DNA from: Acidobacteriota bacterium
GTDB taxonomy: Bacteria > Acidobacteriota > HRBIN11
DNA: 6,720 bases
Assembly: GCA_025061865.1 (NCBI GenBank)
Contig: JANXAA010000120.1
Location: 1-6,720, forward strand
Reading direction: 5' to 3'
Each line of letters opens with the position of its first letter. The first letter of the stretch is position 1. Made by a program: the position numbers and the translations under genes. The notes below the pieces were generated by a model. It ran no database searches. It worked only from the letters and a program-made list of their open reading frames with translations, and had not been told where the DNA came from. Positions 1 to 5,361 of this stretch are shown here, piece after piece.

Positions 1-281
1 AGCAGACCGAGCTAGGCTACCCGACGCCCGTCCTCTTCCTCCGTATGCGATCCTTGACAACCGCGGACGCCTGGGAACGGGTCGAAATTCAAGCCCTGGC
101 AGAGGCTGTCCTCCGGCTCGATCGGGAACGCCGTCGCTTGGAAACCCAAATGGGGGACCTCCGTCAGCGCCTCTTGGACCGGATGCGTCGCTATGGTCAA
201 GACGTCATCGAAACGCCTTATGGCCGAGTCTACCGTGGCCAAGACCCCGACGGTACCGAGCGCCTGACGTTGGATGAGTGA
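1..281 (+). CDS. C-terminal fragment of an unidentified helical protein
   Basis: This frame is open from the window edge (first full codon at 3) to a TGA at 279-281, giving about 92 residues. An ATG at 45 exists but has no purine-rich ribosome site before it, so this is more likely the tail of a longer gene starting upstream. The visible part is a long charged amphipathic helix rich in Arg, Glu and Leu (roughly codons 27-65, with the runs RLDRERRRLE and LRQRLLDRMRRYG), probably a coiled coil. A short beta-like tail with ETPYGRVYRG follows. Helices followed by a tail of this kind occur at the C-termini of some YqaJ/RecB-like PD-(D/E)XK nucleases, but no catalytic motif is in view, so that is only a guess. 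It lacks the C-terminal cysteine cluster of Cas4. It lies 109 nt upstream of cas1 on the same strand. Confidence 0.5.
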   Translation, partial: QTELGYPTPVLFLRMRSLTTADAWERVEIQALAEAVLRLDRERRRLETQMGDLRQRLLDRMRRYGQDVIETPYGRVYRGQDPDGTERLTLDE

Positions 282-308
282 ATTCCGTCTTTAGGCGCTA
301 CAAACTTT

Positions 309-348
309 AGTGGCGGGGACCCGACTGCCTACCTGCCCGTCCGCCACT
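309..348 (+). other. Inverted repeat between the upstream gene and cas1
   Basis: AGTGGCGG at 309-316 is perfectly complementary to CCGCCACT at 341-348, with a 24-nt loop and a short TT following. As RNA it could form a GC-rich 8-bp stem ahead of cas1. The missing T-tract argues against a classical intrinsic terminator. An attenuator, an RNA-processing site or chance are all possible. Confidence 0.4.
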
Positions 349-367
349 TTCCCGAATCGCCGAATTC
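335..367 (+). repeat. Intergenic motif shared upstream of cas1 and cas2, copy 1
   Basis: This stretch before cas1 contains GCCCGTCCGCC (335-345), then CCACT followed by CCCGAAT (344-357), then GCCGAATTC (359-367). The same three blocks occur before cas2 at 1494-1536 in a different order and spacing. It partly overlaps the inverted repeat at 309-348. The function is unknown: a duplicated regulatory sequence or sequence drift after duplication are both possible. Confidence 0.4.
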
Positions 368-377
368 TTAGACAGCC

Positions 378-382
378 GAGGG
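378..382 (+). promoter_or_regulatory. Ribosome binding site of cas1
   Basis: GAGGG lies 8 nt before the ATG at 391. It decides the start: the in-frame GTG at 310, which would add 27 residues, has no such site, and those residues do not look like a Cas1 N-terminus. Confidence 0.65.
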
Positions 383-390
383 ATTCCGCC

Positions 391-1431
391 ATGCGGGTCG
401 CATACGTGACCGAACAAGGCGTCGTCATTTACAAAAAAGGCCGCCGCCTCGGCGTCGCCCGTCACCGGCAGACGATCGCCACCCTGCGGCTGGCCCACCT
501 CGACCAGGTCATCCTGTGGGGCCACATCCGGGTCACGCCGGGCGCCCTCGCCCTCTTGATGGACCACGGCGTCGACACGGTCTTCGTAAGCGCTCACGGC
601 CGCTTCCGGGGTCGCCTTGTCGGACCCGCCTCTAAAAACATCTTTCTCCGGTGGGCACAGTTCCAGCGTGCCCAGCAGACAGCCTTTGCCCTGGACGTCG
701 CCCGCCATATCGTAGGCGCCAAAATTCACAATTCTCGGACTCTTCTGCGCCACCGGCTTCGTCACCGACCCGAACATCCGGTCCTGACCGACGCCTTGGC
801 TCAACTCCGAGCTATCAGCCACGCGGTCCCTCAGGCCGACACGCTGGACCGGCTCCGCGGCCTGGAAGGCGAAGCGGCGGCCGTCTACTTCCGGGCCCTG
901 GGCGCCTGCCTGGACGAACCCTTCTTCCGGTTCGAACGCCGCACCCGCCGTCCGCCGGAGGACCCGACCAACGCCCTCCTGAGCCTGCTGTATACGCTTC
1001 TCCTCACGGCCGTCCTACACGCCTGCCACGTCGTCGGCTTGGACCCCTACCTGGGCCTGTTTCACCAGATGGGCTACGGCAAACCGTCCCTGGCCCTCGA
1101 CCTGATGGAAGAATTCCGCCCCGTAATAGCCGACGCCCTGGCCTTGCGCCTCATCGAACGCCGGACCGTCCGACCCGATGATTTCCAGTCGCCTTCGCCG
1201 ACTGAGGCGGAGACACCGCCGGATGCCCCACCCGCTGCCCGGCCCGTCTACCTGACAGCCGATGGCCTCAAAAAGGTCATCCAACTTTGGGAGGCTCGTC
1301 TTCAGGATGACGTCGTCGACCCCTCGACGGGCCACACTCTCACTTGGCGAGACCTCATCACGGAACAGGCCCGACGAATGGCCCGGGCTTTCCGCGACGA
1401 GGTCCCCTACACGCCCTTCCGATGGGGATAA
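391..1431 (+). CDS. cas1: CRISPR-associated endonuclease/integrase Cas1
   Basis: Cas1 is the integrase subunit of the Cas1-Cas2 complex, which inserts new spacers at the leader end of the array. The 346-residue product has a family-typical length. The N-terminal beta domain carries the Cas1 signatures YVTEQG (residues 4-9), QVILWGHIRVTP (39-50) and GRFRGRLVGP (70-79). The C-terminal helical domain holds the metal-binding residues: E159 in GLEGEAA, H225 in GLDPYLGLFHQ and D237 in LALDLMEEFRP, with E240/E241 nearby. All are intact, so the enzyme should be active. A Pro/Ala-rich stretch at about residues 266-285 looks like a flexible insertion before the last helices. There is no reverse transcriptase or Cas6 fusion. 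cas2 follows after 117 nt on the same strand. The start is chosen from the GAGGG site and from where family homology begins. Confidence 0.97.
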   Translation: MRVAYVTEQGVVIYKKGRRLGVARHRQTIATLRLAHLDQVILWGHIRVTPGALALLMDHGVDTVFVSAHGRFRGRLVGPASKNIFLRWAQFQRAQQTAFALDVARHIVGAKIHNSRTLLRHRLRHRPEHPVLTDALAQLRAISHAVPQADTLDRLRGLEGEAAAVYFRALGACLDEPFFRFERRTRRPPEDPTNALLSLLYTLLLTAVLHACHVVGLDPYLGLFHQMGYGKPSLALDLMEEFRPVIADALALRLIERRTVRPDDFQSPSPTEAETPPDAPPAARPVYLTADGLKKVIQLWEARLQDDVVDPSTGHTLTWRDLITEQARRMARAFRDEVPYTPFRWG

Positions 1432-1493
1432 ACACGGGGGTTCCGATGCGCCAACCTCGCACGACGTACACGGCCCGGCATGCCTCCTCTAAG

Positions 1494-1536
1494 GCCCGTC
1501 CGCCCGCCGAATTCCCGAATTCCCCCACTCCCGAAT
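1494..1536 (+). repeat. Intergenic motif shared upstream of cas1 and cas2, copy 2
   Basis: Within the cas1-cas2 gap are GCCCGTCCGCC (1494-1504), GCCGAATTC (1506-1514), a second CGAATTC unit and CCACT followed by CCCGAAT. These blocks match the sequence before cas1 (335-367). The copy here ends directly at the cas2 Shine-Dalgarno site. The rest of the 117-nt gap (1432-1493) shows no recognisable element. Confidence 0.4.
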
Positions 1537-1544
1537 AGGAGGTG
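1537..1544 (+). promoter_or_regulatory. Ribosome binding site of cas2
   Basis: AGGAGGTG, close to the perfect anti-16S sequence, lies 4 nt before the ATG at 1549. It fixes the cas2 start there rather than at the in-frame ATG at 1480, which would add a proline-rich 23-residue leader foreign to the family. Confidence 0.85.
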
Positions 1545-1548
1545 CCTC

Positions 1549-1839
1549 ATGCACGCCACGTGGTTCGTCGTCGTCAGCTATGACATCTCTGACGATAGCC
1601 GCCGAAATCAGGCCGCCCAGCTCCTGTTAGACTACGGCGTCCGAGTCCAACGAAGTGTCTACGAATGCCGCCTGGATACCGATACTTTCGTCCACATGAA
1701 GGCCCGCTTGGAAGCCCTCATCGACTGGGAAACCGATAGCGTGCGCTACTACTTCTTGTGTCGCCGGTGTGAGGACCGGACTGAAACCTCGGGTCAAGGC
1801 CGGCCCCCCATGGGTGAGCCGGCCTCCGTCGTCATCTGA
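1549..1839 (+). CDS. cas2: CRISPR-associated protein Cas2
   Basis: Cas2 is the small ferredoxin-fold dimer that bridges two Cas1 dimers during spacer integration. The 96-residue product has normal family length. The first beta strand WFVVVSYDIS (residues 5-14) carries the conserved aspartate D12, followed by DDSRR and a helix. GVRVQRSVYEC (about 30-40) is the second signature block, and DSVRYYFLCRRC (about 64-75) the third strand with two cysteines. The C-terminal part GRPPMGEPASVVI fits the strand with which Cas2 proteins contact Cas1. It sits directly between cas1 and the leader, on the strand of both, as is usual for an adaptation module serving the adjacent array. Nothing looks truncated. 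Confidence 0.95.
   Translation: MHATWFVVVSYDISDDSRRNQAAQLLLDYGVRVQRSVYECRLDTDTFVHMKARLEALIDWETDSVRYYFLCRRCEDRTETSGQGRPPMGEPASVVI
1797..1825 (+). other. Strong hairpin overlapping the 3' end of cas2
   Basis: AGGCCGGC (1797-1804) pairs perfectly with GCCGGCCT (1818-1825), and the 13-nt loop contains the palindrome CCCATGGG (1807-1814). All of it lies within the last codons of cas2. There is no T-tract after it, so it is not a standard intrinsic terminator. It could protect the mRNA 3' end or slow the polymerase before the leader. The codons also encode a plausible Cas2 tail, so the symmetry may be incidental in GC-rich sequence. Confidence 0.45.
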
Positions 1840-2001
1840 CTGCAGGACCCAGCAAGATCCCCCCAGCCCCGCTCGTCAGAGCGGAGTCCCCTGTCTTCGG
1901 TCTCTACCGGCAGCATCCCAGTCGACTCAGGCGCCCCGATATCGCCCCCGCCGATAGGAACTGTCCGGATGAACCCCGCCCCGGGATTCTGGCAAATACC
2001 G

Positions 2002-2013
2002 AACCCCGGGGTT
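2002..2013. repeat. Perfect 12-bp palindrome in the leader
   Basis: AACCCCGGGGTT reads the same on both strands. It may be a protein binding site or chance in GC-rich DNA; nothing else in the window repeats it. Confidence 0.4.
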
Positions 2014-2081
2014 ACCTCTTCGGGACTCTAATAGACAGGGTCTTTTAAAAATGGTACCTCATGGGTTGCTTTTTTAGGGAC

Positions 2082-2095
2082 ACGTCTTGAGACGT
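2082..2095. repeat. Inverted repeat ACGTCT-TG-AGACGT in the leader
   Basis: Six-base arms flank a 2-nt centre, and GGGA (2077-2080) and TCCC (2095-2098) extend the symmetry imperfectly. Such dyads often bind dimeric regulators. As RNA on either strand it is not followed by a T-tract, so it is not a terminator. It lies about 110 nt upstream of the array promoter. Confidence 0.4.
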
Positions 2096-2192
2096 CCCAG
2101 ATGGGGATCCGGTCCATAAGCGATTCCAGGATGGAAGCCCCTCTAAAAACCCACCCATGGGGTTTACCCGTCTGCGTCGGGTCGCCGACCCC

Positions 2193-2221
2193 TTGCCGTC
2201 GATCGGCCTCCAGCCTATAAT
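2193..2221 (+). promoter_or_regulatory. Promoter of the CRISPR array
   Basis: A perfect TATAAT -10 box (2216-2221) is preceded by TTGCCG (2193-2198) at the optimal 17-nt spacing; the -35 matches the sigma-70 consensus at four of six positions. Transcription would start near 2228, only a few bases before repeat 1 at 2235, so the pre-crRNA would have almost no 5' leader RNA. This is a prediction from consensus only. Confidence 0.75.
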
Positions 2222-2652
2222 GAGAAAGATAGGTCTTTGAAAACCGAGACCCGCCGAAAGGGGATGGAAACAGGCGCCCGTCGCGCCGCCGCCGGCGGCG
2301 GAACCCAACTTTGAAAACCGAGACCCGCCGAAAGGGGATGGAAACTTTGTTTGAAACGGCTCTGCCCGACTACGTCTATTGGGGTCTTTGAAAACCGAGA
2401 CCCGCTGAAAGGGGATGGAAACCGGCCGACTTAAACTTGTACGCGAGGTGGACACAATAGTCTTTGAAAACCGAGACCCGCTGAAAGGGGATGGAAACAC
2501 ATCTTGTTTCCCGACCATCACATGCCGGCCTGGGTGTCTTTGAAAACCGAGACCCGCTGAAAGGGGATGGAAACGGGGCATGGGCAGTTGGAAGTAGGGG
2601 CCCCCCTAAAACAAACTTTGAAAACCGAGACCCGCTGAAAGGGGATGGAAAC

Positions 2653-2686
2653 TGTATGCCGTACCAGTAGACGGTAACGGCATACC
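2653..2686 (+). other. Spacer 6, a near-complete hairpin
   Basis: Within this 34-nt spacer, GTATGCCGTACC (2654-2665) pairs with GGTAACGGCATAC (2673-2685) with one bulged base, leaving a 7-nt loop AGTAGAC. Only one base at each end of the spacer lies outside the hairpin. The crRNA guide would therefore tend to fold on itself. The source could be a hairpin or a dyad site in a phage or plasmid. Confidence 0.85.
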
Positions 2687-2867
2687 CTTTGAAAACCGAG
2701 ACCCGCTAAAAGGGGATGAAAACATTGCCGTCTGGGCGATGGCCTGGGGGTCGTCGTAGATGGCTTTGAAAATCGAGACCCGAAGAAAGGGGATGAAAAA
2801 TCGAGGCCCCGCGTCAGAAAGTAGTAGAACAGGTCTTTAACTTTGAAGATCGAGACCCGCTAAGAGA

Positions 2868-2890
2868 GGAGAAAAATTTCTCCGCTTTTT
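2868..2890 (+). terminator. Terminator-like hairpin at the decayed end of the array
   Basis: GGAGAAA (2868-2874) pairs with TTTCTCC (2877-2883) around AA, followed after GC by TTTTT (2886-2890). The left arm belongs to the mutated repeat 9 and the right arm to the start of spacer 9. The stem is AT-rich, with about five pairs usable around a realistic loop, so termination would be weak. It points along array transcription and would stop it before the cmr6 gene. Confidence 0.35.
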
Positions 2891-2966
2891 CACTTCACAG
2901 GGTAAAAAATACCCCTGAAAGCCGAGACCCGCTAAGAGGGAATGAAAACGAAACGCGCAAGATCAT

Positions 2967-3968
2967 TCACGGGTTTTGAAAACGCCCATAGCCCAGGCGG
3001 GTCTTGGCGCCGACGCCCATCGTTTGCAAGCCTGCTTTCAGTAGATTAGCCGCTTGCTCGAGGAGTCGAGGAGCTTTGTCCCCAGCCCGCAGGCGGTCAC
3101 AGAGGATAATGAATCGGAAGGGTGTACGAGCGACCGTCAGAAAGACGACCGGGTTGGGAGATTCGGTGTCCAGGGCTTGGGGAGAAAGTCGGCGGTAGTA
3201 TTCGGGATAATGCACGTTCATGACGTCCAGTTCGAACTTTGGCGGCTCTGTCGGGAAGGCGTCCAGGAATTCGACGAGGCCGGCTTGCTCCGTATGTCCG
3301 AAGAGGTCAAATATTTCCTGGCGTCTGCGTTGCAAGGTCTGGGAGACATTGGGCGGTAGAGGTACGTTCGCTTCGGGCTTTAAAAGCCACTCGTCGATGG
3401 CTTTCAGGCATGCGTGCCGGTCTTGATAGGACATCTCCTTGAAGGCGGGCCACGCGTCGATAGCCGATTGAAAAGTCTCTTCTACGATCCGCGCCCGTGC
3501 CAGTCCCTTTAGGGCCGAGGCCGGAATGTAGGGGAGGCCCGTCGGTCGATGCCAGACCATGGCGGTTTCCCACGTGGAAGTCGCGCCGAGGCCGACGACC
3601 ATCCGGTGGGTCAGGCGCAGGTCAAAGCACTTTGCCTCCCAAGCCGCGCTTTGAGCTTGGTGGTAGATACTTTCCTGACGCTTTTGAATCCACTGAATCA
3701 ATTCCCGAAAACGCTGACCCTGGCCATAGGCGTCGAGATAGCTTTTCCACAGGTGGGGCTTGAATTCCGAGAGTTTATGGCGGAGATCGAGGGGGACGAT
3801 GCGTTCGAAGAAGAAGCCTGGGGATGCATTCCGGAAAGGCTCTTGCAGTCGTACTTCTCTAATGCGCCTTCTTTCTATCGAGACCTGGCCGGCAGGCGTC
3901 CTCGGTGAGAAAACCGTATGAAAGTGATACGTCTCGGAATCTTGTCTGGGGGGCTGTCTCCGGTGCAT
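2967..3968 (-). CDS. cmr6: Type III-B RAMP protein Cmr6
   Basis: Cmr6 is a Cas7-like RAMP subunit at the head end of the Cmr crRNA-effector complex, capping the Cmr4 filament. The 333-residue product shows the Cmr6 blocks in order: VVGLGATSTWE (124-134), GLPYIPASALKGLAR (144-158), LFGHTEQAGLVEFLDAFP (222-239), DVMNVHYPEYY (248-258) and the glycine-rich loop GVGAKTRLGYGRF (318-330) near the C-terminus. The first 60 or so residues are a basic extension typical of the poorly conserved Cmr6 N-terminus. The ATG at 3968 is preceded by GAGGAG inside the end of cmr5, with only 3 nt between the genes, so translation is probably coupled. It is the last gene of the operon; its stop is 17 nt from the last CRISPR repeat on the opposite strand, with no terminator of its own visible. 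Confidence 0.95.
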   Translation of the reverse strand: MHRRQPPRQDSETYHFHTVFSPRTPAGQVSIERRRIREVRLQEPFRNASPGFFFERIVPLDLRHKLSEFKPHLWKSYLDAYGQGQRFRELIQWIQKRQESIYHQAQSAAWEAKCFDLRLTHRMVVGLGATSTWETAMVWHRPTGLPYIPASALKGLARARIVEETFQSAIDAWPAFKEMSYQDRHACLKAIDEWLLKPEANVPLPPNVSQTLQRRRQEIFDLFGHTEQAGLVEFLDAFPTEPPKFELDVMNVHYPEYYRRLSPQALDTESPNPVVFLTVARTPFRFIILCDRLRAGDKAPRLLEQAANLLKAGLQTMGVGAKTRLGYGRFQNP

Positions 3969-3971
3969 GGC

Positions 3972-4358
3972 TTACTCCTCGGCCGAACCTTGCAATTCAG
4001 CACTGGCGAACCGTTTGATCCATTCAGCCACGGCTAAGGCTTCCCGAGTCCACCGCCGGTATTCGACCGCCGACCTCCTATTCAGGATATCCTCTAAGAG
4101 GTCTTGCTGTTCACTCAAGAGGTGAATCTTGCGGAACCATTCCTGGAGGTCAGCATAAAGCTGGCCCCACTGTTCACCCTTATCCTTCATGAAGGCCAGG
4201 GTGGCGGCCAGGCCATTATTAATGATCATCGTCGGGAGCTTCGTCGCGTAACTCTTGTACCTTCCCTGTTCTTGTAAGTTTTCTCTTTGAAGTTTCACCC
4301 TTTCTAAGGCAAAATGGGCCATTTCTTGGGACCGGGTCCGGTAAGGGCTTCCCCGCAT
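3972..4358 (-). CDS. cmr5: Type III-B small subunit Cmr5
   Basis: Cmr5 is the small all-helical subunit (Cas11 type) that forms the belly filament of the Cmr complex and helps hold the crRNA-target duplex. The 128-residue product matches the family over its whole length: AHFALERV (14-21), a basic YKSYATKLPTMIINNGLAATLAF block (residues 34-56), an amphipathic LYADLQEWF helix (67-75) and the terminal YRRWTREALAVAEWIKRFA block (100-118). The ATG at 4358 follows a strong GGAGGTGA site, which starts just after the cmr4 stop 13 nt upstream. No start conflict, frameshift or missing block is seen. Confidence 0.95.
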   Translation of the reverse strand: MRGSPYRTRSQEMAHFALERVKLQRENLQEQGRYKSYATKLPTMIINNGLAATLAFMKDKGEQWGQLYADLQEWFRKIHLLSEQQDLLEDILNRRSAVEYRRWTREALAVAEWIKRFASAELQGSAEE

Positions 4359-4371
4359 AGTTCACCTCCAT

Positions 4372-5346
4372 CTATGAAGACTGGCCTGCGGGCTCCATCC
4401 ACGTGATGCGGACAAGGCCCCGGCCGAGCGTTTCGTCCCCTCCGAGCTGAATGACCTGACCGTGAGTCAGGTCCTTGAGAAGCTGAATGCCGTCTTCAGG
4501 CCGGAGCGGCTTTGGCAGATTTTTAGGCGTGCGAGGGACCTCGACGTCCAATACGCTCCAGAAGACGGTTTCCGACGGGATCATCTCTTCAGACCACAGG
4601 GCGCCTTGGGCCACCGTACCCGTGGCGTGGTCGATGCGAATCCGCGTGACGATTTCGGTCGCTATCTGGACGAGGTCCGTAAAGACGTCGTCGTGCACGA
4701 GGACGATATGGGAGGGCATCCATGCTCGGAAAGGGTTGTCGGGACTTAAAGAATTTTGAATGACATTTGCGACAGTCTGAAGGGCGTTGGACTTTTGGTT
4801 ATCGTTCAGGACCGTAAAGGCAAAGTCCTCCAGGACGACCTTGCGAGCCTGGTCCAGCGGGACGACGACCTGGCAACTGGGAGAGACCACGACCTGCGCT
4901 TGATCGGTAAGATCTAGGGCTTGAGCGGCGTCCTCTAGGTCTTTCCTATCGGCCCGCTTCATGTCCCGCACCAGACGTTTCAAGACGACCGGGGCCGTGA
5001 CCCAGGCAAAGACGCCCGTCAGACTCCGGACCGGGAAGAGGGCGATCCGAGCGTCCGTGATGCTGATAGCGCCCGCGAAGTCCGAGGCCTGCGTCGGACC
5101 CTTCAATTCCTCGAGGTCTGGACCGGGTCCGAACAGAGCGGCCACGGTGTCTGCGTTCCAGCCATCCTGATTCGCTTTGGCTTTTCGGAGGGCCATCCAT
5201 CGGAGGACCCCCTTTAGGGAGGAAGACTGAATGATAGGGAATCCCGTAATCCGTTCCCGTTGGACTGGGAGGTCTACGTAGGACACCCGAGACCCGCTGC
5301 CTGGATGCAGTGGGGCCTCAGCGTAAAGCCATAATAGGTGCGGCAT
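4372..5346 (-). CDS. cmr4: Type III-B backbone RNase subunit Cmr4
   Basis: Cmr4 is the Cas7-family backbone subunit, present in several copies, that cuts bound target RNA at 6-nt steps. The 324-residue product begins with the Cmr4 signature APLHPGSGSRVSYVDLPVQR (11-30). D25 aligns with the catalytic aspartate known from Pyrococcus Cmr4 (D26), so RNA cleavage should be intact. SSLKGVLR (42-49), LFGPG (71-75), AGAISITDARIALFPVRS (91-108) with the following GVFAWVTAP (111-119), the RIDHATGTV block (237-245) and the C-terminal glycine loop LGGDETLGRG (301-310) are all family landmarks. A GGAGG site lies 6 nt before the ATG, in the 15-nt gap after cmr3. It sits centrally in the cmr operon. Confidence 0.96.
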   Translation of the reverse strand: MPHLLWLYAEAPLHPGSGSRVSYVDLPVQRERITGFPIIQSSSLKGVLRWMALRKAKANQDGWNADTVAALFGPGPDLEELKGPTQASDFAGAISITDARIALFPVRSLTGVFAWVTAPVVLKRLVRDMKRADRKDLEDAAQALDLTDQAQVVVSPSCQVVVPLDQARKVVLEDFAFTVLNDNQKSNALQTVANVIQNSLSPDNPFRAWMPSHIVLVHDDVFTDLVQIATEIVTRIRIDHATGTVAQGALWSEEMIPSETVFWSVLDVEVPRTPKNLPKPLRPEDGIQLLKDLTHGQVIQLGGDETLGRGLVRITWMEPAGQSS

Positions 5347-5361
5347 ATAGAACCTCCTAGG

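Larger units (their letters stand above)
1840..2234 (+). other. CRISPR leader, non-coding
   Basis: These 395 nt between cas2 and the first repeat hold no credible gene. They are assigned as the leader because the repeats beside them are the most conserved while those at the far end are decayed, and because a promoter sits at their right end. Inverted repeats are present: AACCCCGGGGTT (2002-2013), ACGTCT-TG-AGACGT (2082-2095, lengthened by GGGA and TCCC outside) and AAACCC-7 nt-GGGTTT (2147-2165). Leaders direct new spacer insertion at their junction with repeat 1. Which part of this one Cas1-Cas2 needs cannot be told from sequence. The left part (1840-2000) shows nothing distinctive. Confidence 0.8.
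2235..2949 (+). CRISPR. CRISPR array: ten 37-nt repeats, nine spacers
   Basis: Repeats start at 2235, 2309, 2386, 2462, 2538, 2616, 2687, 2764, 2841 and 2913, each 37 nt, beginning CTTTGAAAACC and ending GGGGATGGAAAC. Spacers: 2272-2308, 2346-2385, 2423-2461, 2499-2537, 2575-2615, 2653-2686, 2724-2763, 2801-2840 and 2878-2912 (34-41 nt, a range usual for type III). Repeats 1-2 carry C at position 21 and 3-6 carry T. Repeats 7-10 accumulate changes, strongest in 9 and 10, so the right end is the old, trailer end. The repeat has little internal palindrome, as in many type III arrays processed by Cas6. Its last 8 nt, ATGGAAAC, resemble the AUUGAAAC-type crRNA 5' handle. The array is read on + from the promoter at 2193-2221 and is served by the adjacent cas1-cas2 and the convergent cmr operon. 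Confidence 0.98.

Noticed and set aside
1..281. The upstream fragment as Cas4
   Set aside because: Cas4 ends with a conserved cysteine cluster around an Fe-S site; no cysteine is present in the visible 92 residues.
310..390. GTG at 310 as the start of cas1
   Set aside because: It lies in an inverted repeat, has no Shine-Dalgarno site, and the added residues do not resemble Cas1; the ATG at 391 has GAGGG and the family N-terminus.
307..822. A 171-codon - strand open frame opposite cas1
   Set aside because: It is antisense to a well-supported cas1 with all family motifs; the composition explains the missing stops.
2036..2050. GGTCTTTTAAAAA in the leader as a relic repeat
   Set aside because: It resembles the repeat start (GGTCTTTGAAAA at repeat 1) only over a short run, and what follows does not match the repeat.
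2045..2581. A 178-codon open frame on the - strand across the array, encoding a repeating HPLSAGLGFQR motif
   Set aside because: The repeated motif is just the translated CRISPR repeat. The repeat-spacer period happens to keep the frame open for part of the array, and there is no ribosome site or family match.
2974..2983. TTTTGAAAAC as the beginning of an eleventh CRISPR repeat
   Set aside because: Only about ten bases match, the distance from repeat 10 is too short for a spacer, and it encodes the last residues of Cmr6.
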